From Lagopus muta (taxonomy: Eukaryota; Chordata; Aves; Galliformes; Phasianidae): a stretch of 64,000 nt of DNA. The notes below the pieces were generated by a model. It did no database searches and was not told the origin of the DNA. It saw only the letters and a list, made by a program, of their open reading frames with translations. The translations under genes and the position numbers were made by a program. The number at the start of each line of letters is the position of its first letter. Position 1 is the stretch's first letter. The DNA lies in assembly GCF_023343835.1 (NCBI RefSeq), contig NC_064434.1, forward strand, positions 8,723,505 through 8,787,504, written 5' to 3'. Below, in pieces: positions 1 to 10,559 of this stretch.

Positions 1-790
1 GGAGATGAGTCTACAAAAGGAAAAACTCCATACAGTAACATTAAAAGAAAAGATAGAGTAGATAACAGTATTCTTAAACACCTTAAAACAATGTTGAGCC
101 CAAAGTTAAAAGCTAGAAAGCACAAGTATAGTTCATAATCCTTTGCAGCCATTATAGATAATTAAACGCAATGTCGGAGGCTCTTTTGCATCCATCAGTT
201 TGCTTTCATAGAAAAGTACACTATTCATTAGTTTAAGAGTTCTTCATGCTTCACATTCACATTTCTTGAAAACGAACTTGTAAAATCTTCACAAAGTCAG
301 CATTAAAGCCTAAATTCATGCCTGAAAGCCAAAAACTTCTGTGGTTCCTGGGCCATTCCAACACACAGAAACTAGCCTGTCTTGTCAGTACTCCTGAATA
401 ACCACCCCATGTCTCCAATAAAACTCCTTCCCCTTTTGGCTGCCTCTATTTCTAAATGAATCTTTAATGACCTCTCTTGAGCCCATGATTTCTTTCGCCT
501 TATTCAGTTCTCACTGGAAATAGTATAAGGTTACCCCTAAATCAGTCAGATAGGAGCAGCAAAATCACCAATAGCTAGCCTTGCTCTAGAATTGAAAGCT
601 GCATGGCAAGCTCAAACTTGTACCCTTTGTGCAGTTACACCATCTTGAAGTTCCCTTGGGAAAGCAAAAAAATAATGCACAACTAAACACAAGCAAAAGA
701 CATCTACTTCCTCCAAACATCAGGTACACTTTTTGGGACATTGCAAAACGTTGAATCATTAGTAAAAAAGATCACAATGATCTTTTAAAC
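1..790. other. Non-coding flank, nothing recognised
   Basis: AT-rich DNA with no open frame that resembles a protein and no repeat that I recognise. A polyadenylation hexamer AATAAA occurs on the plus strand near 417-422. It could belong to a gene ending from outside the window, but nothing else supports that. Confidence 0.4.
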
Positions 791-1380
791 CATAGAACAG
801 AATGGCTTGGATTGGAAGGGAACTCAAACATGATCTAGTTCTAAGCCCTCTGCCACAAGCAGGGCTGCCACCCACAAAAATCAGGCACTAGACCAGGCTG
901 CCCAGGGCTCCACTCAACCTGACCTTGAATGTTTCTGGGGATGAGGCATCCACTGCTGCTCTGGGCAGCCTGTTCTGGTACCACACCACACTCCCAGTGA
1001 AAAATTTCCCTAAAACCTGACCTAGATTGCCCCTTTACTTTTAAAGTGTTCCCCCTTGTCCTGTCACTACCTACATAAGAAAAAAGTTGATTTCCTCTCC
1101 TGCTTAGGAGCTCTATTAAGTACTGGAAGGGCACAATGAGATCTCCCTAAGAGCCTTCTTTTCTGCAGTCTGAACAAGCCCAGCTCCCTCAGCCTTTCTT
1201 CATAGGAGAGGTGTTCCACCCTCTTGACATCTCCCTGGCCCTCTTCTGGACCAGTTCCAACAGCCTGACATCCCTTTGGCACTGGGGCACCCGGTGACAC
1301 AGAGGCACAGTACTCCAGATGGGGTTTCACAAAGGTAGAAGAGCATAGTGGGACCATCACCTCCCTGCCCTGCTGGAAAC
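791..1380 (-). mobile_element. CR1 LINE fragment, 3' part
   Basis: The minus strand encodes recognisable pieces of the C-terminal end of the CR1 ORF2 protein, including [14 protein letters not shown], followed in another frame by DRTRGN. The coding match switches frame, so the copy is broken. The low-coordinate end matches the CR1 3' tail (tcatagaa, ttggaaggga, atctagtt), which places the element 3' end near 791. It is 5'-truncated, as most CR1 copies are. An A-run follows at 1453-1478. Confidence 0.85.
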
Positions 1381-1446
1381 AGAGTTTAAACACTCAGCAA
1401 CGTAGAAACTGTAATGAAAAACGTTTCTCAAAGCAACCACAAGCAA

Positions 1447-1478
<32 letters not shown>

Positions 1479-3108
1479 CACACCATAATGTGTACCTCTC
1501 TTTCACATAAGGCCCAGCTTCCTTTGTAAAGTGTGCCAATGAGAGTATAACTTAGCAGCACAGAACAGAACAGATGAAGAGTGACTTTTATCTATGAAGT
1601 TTTACAAATGAGCAGGCAGAAAAGCTGCACCATTTGTACAGCAGTCAAAAATAAACCTTGAATGAGGATAGATGTAATAATCCACTCGACTGCTGCTGGC
1701 CTAGAGGGCAAGGAACATTCCTTGGCACCATCTCACAAAGAAGGTACACATTTTCTCCAATGCATTCACCTATCACTGAGGTCAAAAAGTTTCAAAACAT
1801 ACAGAATTACTTCAGCAAGGCATGCTGGTCACAGAAGATTAGCATTTTTTTATTCTTATCAAGAAGGCAGAACACTGACTACATCAACATACATGCAGAC
1901 ATTTCAATTCCACATAACTGGTTATCACTCATAAAAAAAAGGAATCAACGTCACTTAAACAATTTACAGAAAAAAATAACATAGAACACCGCTAAATGAT
2001 AAGCAGTAGTTTCCAGCTGTGTTTTACCAGACCAAAGTAATATTTTTTTTTTGTTCAGAATTACACTTGCTAAAAAGCAAAAGGGAAAAGTCATCTATGC
2101 CCCTGTGTCTTTCTTCTAAGTACAGATTTATCTCAAGTACTTCACCAGTATAGTCTCTCCCTTAAAAAAAAAAAAAAAAAGTGTGGTTATGTCTGAAGTT
2201 GAGGGTAGGGGAAGTGCTCATTAAAGAAACAAGATTGAAAACAAAATCCATAGTTAGCACCCCAGTAACAACTGTAATATAACTCTATGATGCCCTATCT
2301 TGAAAGTTAGTAACATTAACGGCCAAAGTCCTCTCATTTTTCAGGTACTGTATAATCCTGAAAATACCTTCTATTATTTAGTTTTTAGCTTAAGTAGCTT
2401 GGTTATTAGTGCTTCAGAAGAGAAACTACTATCTCAAAGTAGACTCATTATGCATTAAAAATAAAAGTCTCACAAATAAACCTAGTGTGCAATCTTCGTA
2501 AATCAGAAAGATTTATTTTATATCACTGTTATTACCGGGCTCCATGTTGTAACAAGAGATAAGCACTGATGTACAAACACATCCAAATTAAACCAATATA
2601 TTTTACATTATTAAAAAACACATTTAAAAATATTTAGGCTGTATGTGAACACTACACAAACAGAACTGCCATTTAAGCATCCAGATCTTTCAAAACACAA
2701 AGACAAGCAAGATGTGCTATTACAACTGAGTGATAACCAGAAACAAGAAGCAGTTCATTAACCCTTAGAACAACCACACAGGCATTTAAACTAAGTATCG
2801 CTTGGCACTACAGTGAGGTTAGTCTCAACAAAGTAAATAGAAAGTTTCCTAAGTTCCTTATGCAGTAAGGAAGTTATTCTTCTAAACCTGCAGTTCAATT
2901 ATTACTGAAGTTCTCTTTCAATTTCACGACTGTCATTATAGATTGGGGCTTATCAGAATCACAACCAGTGCTTCTGGGAGTGTTCTAGGAGAAATCAATT
3001 TTACTTTTAATGTCATCACACTGCTGAAAACTTCCTTCACAGTGTAGTCTATATGTTTGGGTGGTTTTTTTTGTTTTTTTTTGGGGGTCTTATTTTGAAC
3101 TCAGATCT
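1381..3108. other. Non-coding DNA downstream of TDRD15
   Basis: Contains a 26-base A-run at 1453-1478, a second A-run near 2164-2180 and AT-rich sequence. A minus-strand AATAAA (TTTATT at 2512-2517 on the plus strand) is followed downstream by GT-rich sequence. It could end a long TDRD15 3' UTR of about 740 bases. No other gene-like content is seen. Confidence 0.4.
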
Positions 3109-3114
3109 TTTATT
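3109..3114 (-). terminator. Candidate proximal poly(A) signal of TDRD15
   Basis: The plus-strand TTTATT reads AATAAA on the minus strand about 140 bases after the TDRD15 stop codon. Sequence beyond it is A-rich with little GT-rich content, so this may not be the main site. The alternative at 2512-2517 has a better downstream context. Confidence 0.35.
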
Positions 3115-3252
3115 GCTGGCATATGAGCACCCTATCAGAACCCATTTTTGAAGCTTTATCACTAACTGTCCCATGCTTCAGATTCTTTTTTTTTTTTTTT
3201 TTATTTCACTTTTTTTTTCCCTGATGAAAGTAAAGCAAAAAAAGTGTTTGAT

Positions 3253-6200
3253 TTAATTACAAGCTAGTTCACAACTTCTACTACAATTAGAATTTGTATT
3301 AGGTTGCAAATGCAGTTTGGCTGATTCATTTCTATCAAGTGGAGTAAGGCTGCACCCACTTGTAGAGTAGACTGCATGGCCAGCAGCAACTAAGGAATGA
3401 GCCAAATTACTCTCCCCATACAGAACATCAACCTCTAATCTCATTCCAGAGCCATAGTGGTTAAAATGAAATATGAGACCAGGTTTACCAAGAAGCTCTT
3501 GAAACAGAAGCTTGGCTTCACTACTCCAGTATTCCCCTGCAGCAGGAAGCATACCATGTAAAGAGCAAGAGTATGCCAAGCGTGGTAAGTAAGACAGAGC
3601 TTCTGGAATAACTTTAAGTTTATGGATAGCTGAATAGGGGATGCTTTTCAAAAAGCCATAATCAATAAATGTAAGAACAACAGACTGACTTGTCACTTCA
3701 CTAATCTCTGCCCTGTTCCACTGTGCTTCCACTCCAAATTGGATCAAGCAACTGGTACCAGGAGCTACAGATTCTTCAGGCAAAGCAGGCAAGTTCTCAG
3801 GAATATCAGAGAGCAGCAAAGTCAACTTCTTCATGCAATCAAATGTGTCTTCAAATTGGACACAGAAGTTTGAAGGATCAGTAACCATAGTTGCAAACCC
3901 AGGGTACCTTCCGTCACTTTGCAGAGGTATCCACGTGACTGAATTTAATCTGACAGATTTAGCAAATTCCTTAAAGTCCACATTCCCGGATTTTTCCGAT
4001 CCAATAGTCTGACAAAGACTTGAAGGCTGATCCAAGTACTCAATGAGCAGAAATTCCCCTATTAAAATTTCTACTTCCCAGATATGAGAGGATTCCAAAT
4101 ATCTCAGAAACAAGATCCTTATTTCGCGACTTAGGAGTGCATTTACTATAGGGACAAATGGAATATTCAGTTTTTTAAACCAAACCCATTCACAAAACAC
4201 AGCTTGTTTAGGAATCCTTTTCATCTCATTACTGAGACTCTTTGCATTATTTAAGGACACCACCTCACAGTTGCCATAATCAATGAAATAAACCAGCATT
4301 AACTTCTCCCTGATAAACATCTTTATCACTTTTGAGCGATACCACTTCAAGTTCCTTTCAGATTTTGTCATACACTCCAACCCTTCTTCAATGCTTTCCA
4401 CTGTAAGCAAACCACTTACTTGTGCTTCTTTGACCAGCATTACGTTTAAGTCATTTAATATTTGCAGATTTCTAACTAACTGCACATTAAATTCTCCATC
4501 CACTGAAACATTCATTACTTCTGCTCTTTCTACCTGTCCAGAACTTAAGTCTTGAGGAGGGATATCTATATGTGTTTCAAAAGTATTTTTCATGTTAACA
4601 GCACAATTTTCCCCCTGATCCCCTAAGCCATTCATGGACTTCCCACCTTGAGCACTCTCATTTGTAACCTGAATCTGTTTTGGCATACTTTCCCAATCAT
4701 GCACTGGTTTGTTTTGCAATCCTGCCTTGCCTTTTCTCTGCTGAAGATCATAAGACAAAGACTTCCCATCACAAATTATTTCCACTTCCCACTGCTCTCC
4801 ATGTCGTTCTGTGAACTTGCAAGTGACTGGCTTACCATTTATTTTGCTTAGAAAATAGGAAGTACCTTCATCAGTCCAGCTTTCATCAGAAGTTTTTACT
4901 TTGCTAAGGAAACAATGAGTGCTGAGCCTCGGAAAAGTTAAGAGTTTTCTTTGAATTCCACAGATTTTGGAAGGGCTTACAACGGCTGTATTTCCATAGT
5001 CAATGAACTCAACCTCATACGAGTTTCCTGATTTCAGAGCTTTGATAACTGCCCTGTAGTAAAAACTGTCAGCGGCATGCTCTGCTAAAATGAGATCCCC
5101 TACCCTGAGCTCATCTAAGCCACTTTCACGATGGCTATTCACCACACTTTCATTTAATTCTTCTTCTAGTTGAATTATTAAGTTTTCATCTTCTACAAAC
5201 TGAATGTAGAAGCTTGATGGATTATTTATGTGAGAAATATACACTTCCACTTCAGAATTCATCTGAATATCACGTGGAGGAAGACTAGTTAATTCAGAAA
5301 CGTTCTCATTACTCTTTTCCTGCTGACCTGTACTGGTTGGTTGCTTGGTACAAGATTCAGAGGGAGCATTTATAGCTATTCCATTCAAATCTGAAGGATA
5401 ACATTGTGATAGAGAAGCAGGCTTTCCATCCAGATGTTTCTCTCTGCGTTCCAGGACAGTGCAGACAGTTTCACGAAAAAGTGGCTCTTCACTGTCCTCA
5501 GAACTCAATGGGCTGGAGGACTCACTATGCAGGTCATGTGTGCTACCATCAGCTTGCTCTTCATCTCCAAAATGCTGTTCTGCATCTGTCCGGCAATAGT
5601 TACGTACCTGATGTACCAGTTTAGTTTCCAATTCAATTCTTCCATGATTTTTAGCATTTCCTTCTTTAACTTCTTTGTCAACTTCCACGTGATGCGCCAC
5701 TTCGTGATTTCCAGCATATCGTTCTGTATAATCCGTAACAACTGCCAATTCCTCCAATATTTTTTCTTCAATTTTCTGACCCACTTGGAGCTGTTCATCA
5801 TACAGCTCTACAACAATCTGGCCATTTGATTCTCTGGATACAATCACAGCCCTCAGCAGTTTACCAAGGAAAGTCTCCTCAAACCATCTAATAACACCTG
5901 CTGGAACATTTTTCTCCCTGAAGTCTGACAGACGGCATTTAATAGCTTGCATGGGTGTGAATATAAGGTCTGTGGCAGAGTCTGGAAGAGGCATCACCTG
6001 GTCTCTCTCTGTCATCTGCTTATTTCCAAAATCCACAAAGTCAGCATACAAATAAGACGTTGATTTCATAGGAGAGACCAAAGCTCTATAAAAGAGACCA
6101 TCTTCAAAATATCTAGCTATACATAATCGCATATTGCTAGTATAACATTTTGTGTGATCTGCCAGTTTGCTCATTTCACTAACCTTCTTCATCAACGCCT

Positions 6201-9200
6201 CTATAGTTTCAGTGTTTCGATTAAGCTGGCAGTAGAATTTTGAAAAGCTATGTATATGAGTTATGTAAATTTCTTCCTCGCTTCCAATTTTTATATTAAA
6301 AGTTGAATAGAAAAAACTGTACAGAGAACCCAAAGGTACAAGCTTTTGCAACTCAATACAGTCAGAGTGGTTGAGTCCACATTCCCTGAGAAACTCCTCT
6401 GCACCAACAAATGGAGTCTGTAGGTCAACTATATTGCATAAACTGCTTGAACTAAGAACAAGAGCATAGACAGTGCAAGTCAGTGGTCCAACAGAAGCAG
6501 AAATGAAGTCTTTAAAATGTCTACACACTTCTTCAGGCCAATTAAATGCATCAGTCTGTAAGGGTACATTTCTAAGTGCACACTGAAATGCCTGACTTTC
6601 CAGAGTTAAGAAATCTGGAAGAATAGCCTGAAGATCATTAAGTACAACTCTTTCCCGATAGCCATAATCTACAAAAATCACATCAACCTCATCTGGGGAT
6701 ATCTGCTGTACAACAGCTGCTCTGTACCACTTCCCATCTTTGGGACATTTAACAACACAGGCAACCTGTCCAGTTTTGTAAGGATGGGTATGTTCTTTAT
6801 AGTAAGTCTGGATTTGCTTCATTAAACTATCTAGCTCTGGCAGTTTATTTTGCAACTGGCATGAAAAATCTGCTGGGGAAACACTGTAAGAACACACCAC
6901 TTCAAAAACAGCTCCCGGTTTAAACACAAACTCTTTATAATGTATTTTTTCCTCAGGCTCTAGTTTACGACCTTCAGAGAGAACATCTTTTCCGAACAAG
7001 GACCGTGTAACAGACTTTCTCAGCACAGAAGGCATGCTTACTGTTTTTTCCTTCTGAACTACTTGTCTACTTCGTGATGTGCTGTTTTTATAAGTTTTAG
7101 AGGCACACAGTGCATTTACATGTTTTTGTCTAGATCTGCTTTGATTCCGGGCTCGGAATTTTTTGGACACGTTCAGAGCAGAATCTGATCTCCTTTCCCA
7201 GTATTCTGCATACCCAGCCTGAACCATAAGTGCAGCAACACTGCATTTCTGAGAAGCAATATTATACAATGCATTAACAGTGTATTTGTTGCCATGCTTA
7301 CCAATGACCTGAAACAACAGTACTCTGTTAGATACAACCTCTTTGAAGAAATCATTCTCCTTTTTAACCCACATATCATCAACAGGAAAAGCACAAGCAA
7401 GTTCACAACACATGGCTAAAGCTGGCAAACTGGAAAACTCCGGAAGCAATGTTTTCACATCATAAGAGGGCACTAGGTCTGTATTCCCAAAATCCAAAAA
7501 ATAAACAGTAACATTTACATCAAGCACTTCAGTGACAATACCTCGATAATAATGTCCATCTTTGCTATACCGAGCACAGCACAGTAATCCAGGTTCTGGG
7601 TTTTTAAGGACTCTTTCCTCAGCTCCACACTGGTTATACACATCTGCAATATTTTCTGTCAAGGCTTGAAACTCATTCTGATACGCACACATTTGAATCC
7701 AGAAGTTGGATGGGTTTATGACGTACACCACAAAAGCAGCATGATGAGAATTCATCTGCATTTCTACACGTTTGCAATGACTTGATAAAGACTCACCCCA
7801 TTCAGGTAAGCAGTTTTTTGTCTGTCTATTTCCAGCAAAACTCTCACATGACTTGTGAGAACTGCGTGTAAAGCACACAGCATGTGCTCTGCAGCTTACA
7901 CCAATATTGGTGATTTTGGTTTCCAAAGGTGAGACACATAAGGCAGCTCCTTCATTCAACTTTTCTGGATGCTCAGTATTAATTCCAAAATTTTCACCTG
8001 GCAATGTAATGTAATACAAGTGATCACTGGCATCAAATGAGTTAACATAAATACATACAGAATTTTGTCCTGCCAAGGCTTGTATAAACCTTTTCAGCTG
8101 AAGTTTTATTACTGCCTTATCATCATTACCAAAACAAGACAGCGCACACGGAAATGAAATCATTGGTAGTGACATGAACTCTGCTAGAAGCTTCTTAACA
8201 CAACTAGATGGTACAGCTTCAATGTTACCAAAATCCATAAACCAGACTTTCACAGACAAGTCTGGTAGAAGCTGCCTTATCACTCCTCTATGCCACTGTC
8301 CATTTTTCCTTTTGGCAGCACAAAATTGTCCTAAACTATCAGAAAATGTATTACTTCTTGTGCTGATATCTTCATAATACAAGCACATAGCTTCTGTCAA
8401 ATTTTCCAGCTCTTTTTGCCATTTCTGTATCTGACAGTAAAATTTACTTGGGCTTTCTGCGGTAGTTATTTTTACACTTACCCTACTGTCAGCTGGTAGA
8501 TTCGGAAAAAGAACATCTGAAAATAACCAGGAAGAGTCTGATGGTTTCTCAGGATTACTAAAACTAAGTAACTCCTGGACTGAAAGTTTCTGTTGCAGAA
8601 ATTGTGGCAGTGTCCTGAACTGTGGGGGAAACACTTTTAACATTTCTACAATAAGACGAAAGGAATCTCTATCCGCAAGTTTCCCTAAGTTCAGTTCAAG
8701 AACATCACTGATGATCTTCGGTACTTCAAGAATAAACAACTGGTATGATGTGACAGCTTCTACATGACCTGTGACCTCTAATCCCACCAGTGATGAAAAA
8801 TAATTTATGGCTTTGGGACTCCATTTTTCTCTAAGAGGAACTATGTTTGCAAAAATCCCACAAACTATCATTGGTGGCAGCTGGAAAAATTTATCACAAG
8901 CAGAAGCAACATGCACTTCCTCAACCATTACCACTTGTCCAGTGTCTATGAGGAAGGTCTCAAAAAAATGCCCTTTTTTTTCCAAAACTTTTCCTCTAAA
9001 CCAATTTCCCTCTTTGTCTTCCACAAAGCAAGATCCACCAATGTCAACATTATCTCTTCCTTTGAATACACGTTGTATTTCTTGTTGTAGTATGTGGTAG
9101 TCAGGTTCACACCCTCCCTTGCGTTCACCCTTGAATGCTATAAGCAAGGATTCTCGTCTGCACTCTGTGTGAATTATCTTCAGATTCATATCTACTATGT

Positions 9201-9225
9201 CTGATGAGGGAGTCAGAAGTTCCAT
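3253..9225 (-). CDS. TDRD15: Tudor domain-containing protein 15
   Basis: A single coding exon of 1,990 codons ending in TAA. Eight Tudor cores are visible as a W/Y-x-R strand followed by an F-x-D-F/Y-G motif, near residues 93, 330, 578, 853, 1064, 1408, 1649 and 1854. This count and length fit vertebrate TDRD15 (human about 1,930 residues, eight Tudors). Cores 2, 3, 5, 6 and 7 keep the DFGN/DYGN asparagine. Cores 1 (DTGQ), 4 (DYGY) and 8 (DYGF) do not. An acidic, Ser/Glu-rich linker near residues 1190-1290 separates cores 5 and 6. Tudor modules of this family bind symmetric dimethylarginine on PIWI proteins in germ granules. A piRNA-pathway role is inferred from the family, because TDRD15 itself is little studied. 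The open frame continues eight codons further upstream, but a splice acceptor at 9231-9232 makes ATG 9225 the first codon in the exon. It is divergent from APOB. Confidence 0.93.
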   Translation of the reverse strand: MELLTPSSDIVDMNLKIIHTECRRESLLIAFKGERKGGCEPDYHILQQEIQRVFKGRDNVDIGGSCFVEDKEGNWFRGKVLEKKGHFFETFLIDTGQVVMVEEVHVASACDKFFQLPPMIVCGIFANIVPLREKWSPKAINYFSSLVGLEVTGHVEAVTSYQLFILEVPKIISDVLELNLGKLADRDSFRLIVEMLKVFPPQFRTLPQFLQQKLSVQELLSFSNPEKPSDSSWLFSDVLFPNLPADSRVSVKITTAESPSKFYCQIQKWQKELENLTEAMCLYYEDISTRSNTFSDSLGQFCAAKRKNGQWHRGVIRQLLPDLSVKVWFMDFGNIEAVPSSCVKKLLAEFMSLPMISFPCALSCFGNDDKAVIKLQLKRFIQALAGQNSVCIYVNSFDASDHLYYITLPGENFGINTEHPEKLNEGAALCVSPLETKITNIGVSCRAHAVCFTRSSHKSCESFAGNRQTKNCLPEWGESLSSHCKRVEMQMNSHHAAFVVYVINPSNFWIQMCAYQNEFQALTENIADVYNQCGAEERVLKNPEPGLLCCARYSKDGHYYRGIVTEVLDVNVTVYFLDFGNTDLVPSYDVKTLLPEFSSLPALAMCCELACAFPVDDMWVKKENDFFKEVVSNRVLLFQVIGKHGNKYTVNALYNIASQKCSVAALMVQAGYAEYWERRSDSALNVSKKFRARNQSRSRQKHVNALCASKTYKNSTSRSRQVVQKEKTVSMPSVLRKSVTRSLFGKDVLSEGRKLEPEEKIHYKEFVFKPGAVFEVVCSYSVSPADFSCQLQNKLPELDSLMKQIQTYYKEHTHPYKTGQVACVVKCPKDGKWYRAAVVQQISPDEVDVIFVDYGYRERVVLNDLQAILPDFLTLESQAFQCALRNVPLQTDAFNWPEEVCRHFKDFISASVGPLTCTVYALVLSSSSLCNIVDLQTPFVGAEEFLRECGLNHSDCIELQKLVPLGSLYSFFYSTFNIKIGSEEEIYITHIHSFSKFYCQLNRNTETIEALMKKVSEMSKLADHTKCYTSNMRLCIARYFEDGLFYRALVSPMKSTSYLYADFVDFGNKQMTERDQVMPLPDSATDLIFTPMQAIKCRLSDFREKNVPAGVIRWFEETFLGKLLRAVIVSRESNGQIVVELYDEQLQVGQKIEEKILEELAVVTDYTERYAGNHEVAHHVEVDKEVKEGNAKNHGRIELETKLVHQVRNYCRTDAEQHFGDEEQADGSTHDLHSESSSPLSSEDSEEPLFRETVCTVLERREKHLDGKPASLSQCYPSDLNGIAINAPSESCTKQPTSTGQQEKSNENVSELTSLPPRDIQMNSEVEVYISHINNPSSFYIQFVEDENLIIQLEEELNESVVNSHRESGLDELRVGDLILAEHAADSFYYRAVIKALKSGNSYEVEFIDYGNTAVVSPSKICGIQRKLLTFPRLSTHCFLSKVKTSDESWTDEGTSYFLSKINGKPVTCKFTERHGEQWEVEIICDGKSLSYDLQQRKGKAGLQNKPVHDWESMPKQIQVTNESAQGGKSMNGLGDQGENCAVNMKNTFETHIDIPPQDLSSGQVERAEVMNVSVDGEFNVQLVRNLQILNDLNVMLVKEAQVSGLLTVESIEEGLECMTKSERNLKWYRSKVIKMFIREKLMLVYFIDYGNCEVVSLNNAKSLSNEMKRIPKQAVFCEWVWFKKLNIPFVPIVNALLSREIRILFLRYLESSHIWEVEILIGEFLLIEYLDQPSSLCQTIGSEKSGNVDFKEFAKSVRLNSVTWIPLQSDGRYPGFATMVTDPSNFCVQFEDTFDCMKKLTLLLSDIPENLPALPEESVAPGTSCLIQFGVEAQWNRAEISEVTSQSVVLTFIDYGFLKSIPYSAIHKLKVIPEALSYLPRLAYSCSLHGMLPAAGEYWSSEAKLLFQELLGKPGLIFHFNHYGSGMRLEVDVLYGESNLAHSLVAAGHAVYSTSGCSLTPLDRNESAKLHLQPNTNSNCSRSCELACN

Positions 9226-9240
9226 TCTGTCTGCAAAGAA
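9226..9240 (-). other. TDRD15: Splice acceptor and 5' UTR stub of the TDRD15 coding exon
   Basis: Read on the minus strand, a pyrimidine run (ccttttctttgcag) ends in AG at 9232-9231, leaving five untranslated bases (acaga) before ATGGAAC. This decides the start codon. The in-frame methionine at 9249 lies inside the intron. Confidence 0.8.
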
Positions 9241-10378
9241 AAGGAGCAAGATCAGCCTGATAAATTTCCATATTTTACTTTATCAACTAATTCCTTACAG
9301 AAAGCTTTTAGAATGTTTTAATAGCATCTTTTTACTGATCCAGCTAAAATGCATACTAAGCATTTAACGTTTACCAATTTCCTCTTTTACTTAATTTTTT
9401 CTGTGAAAAGATATCCAGAAATACTTGAAGAAAAAAAAATATATATATATCTGGTGTTGCTCTTGTGACTATAGTCTAGTTTCCAAAACAATACATAAGA
9501 GAGGGAGGAGGAGGTGCAAGACCATGAAAATACGTTACCATGTTAATATATATGTATATATATATACAACCTCTACTCATCTCACAAAGGTTACTTACAT
9601 AGTAAATTCAAATACTACGTTCTCCCTTGGAGATTCAGTCCAGAGTTTTGCCCTACAGGATCTGCAGTTACAAGAATTTATCTGCAGAAGCGTTTCCAGT
9701 CCATTCCTTCCTTCTAAATACTGGGATGACAAAGACTCTTCTCATCCTCTTGTTTTAGTGCAAATCATTTCTTCAAATCAATGACACTTCATCTTGCTGT
9801 GTTACACCATTACATACAGCTGCACTGTTTGCAAAGCTCTTTAACAGAACAGCAGCTCTCATCAAAAGCAGACATAAAGGAGTGAGTGGCCACATAACCT
9901 GCGGTCAGAAGAAATCTGATCCTTGTCATTCTAGTTCTACTCCACCAAAAAGCTTACCAGAACACCTTGTGCTGAAGAAGGAAGAGATGATGCTACAGAC
10001 ACATGGCTTTTCCAGAACAGTTTAAAAAAAACACAAAGGAAACAAAATCTCTCAATAGAAGCAGTACCAAACCCAGCTCCAGCAAACAGTTTCTTAAGGA
10101 ATTCCCTCAATTCCTCACCATTTCCCATAATAAGACAGAAAACTAAACCTTCAAAATACACTTTTGTCTACCTGACAAAAACATCTGAGAATCAAAACTG
10201 AGAAGACGCATCATTGATGCTTTGGCGCCTTGTTTCTCTCAGCGAAACACATAACAGATGGAAACAGCTTTTCTCATCAGCGTTTTTTTGGGGCAGTTAT
10301 CATAACCCCAAATAACAACATCACACCACAGCACACCTATTCCTACAGCTTACAAAGTGAGCCCTTCCTTCACACTCA
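9241..10378 (-). other. TDRD15: Probable 5' intron of TDRD15
   Basis: AT-rich sequence between a consensus donor (TAG|GTGAGT on the minus strand, exon end at 10380) and the acceptor at 9231. It contains TA-rich stretches at about 9437-9450 and 9547-9565. There is no coding content. Another donor-like GTGAGT on the minus strand near 10764-10769 offers an alternative first exon, so the 5' exon structure is not settled. Confidence 0.45.
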
Positions 10379-10461
10379 CCTACCCGACATGGAGTGTTCT
10401 TTCAGGGCACAGTTCTCAGAAGGCTCAGACTCTGTATCTCTCTAGAATATAACAAGAAATC

Positions 10462-10471
10462 ATTACGTAAT
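10462..10471. promoter_or_regulatory. ATTACGTAAT palindrome (PAR-bZIP/NFIL3-like site)
   Basis: A perfect 10-base palindrome. It matches the consensus bound by NFIL3 and the PAR bZIP factors (DBP/HLF/TEF), and is also compatible with C/EBP. It sits near the predicted TDRD15 first exon. A single match can occur by chance. Confidence 0.35.
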
Positions 10472-10559
10472 GAAACTTCTGTTTTCTAAAAGCTCCCAGC
10501 TCTCCTCAACACAGCCCAGAAGGGTAAATCAGGGTGTGAGGAACCCACAAAGATTTACA

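Noticed and set aside
5434-5829. A 131-codon plus-strand frame inside TDRD15
   Set aside because: A shadow of the TDRD15 coding strand. It is Phe/Asn-rich and has no family resemblance.
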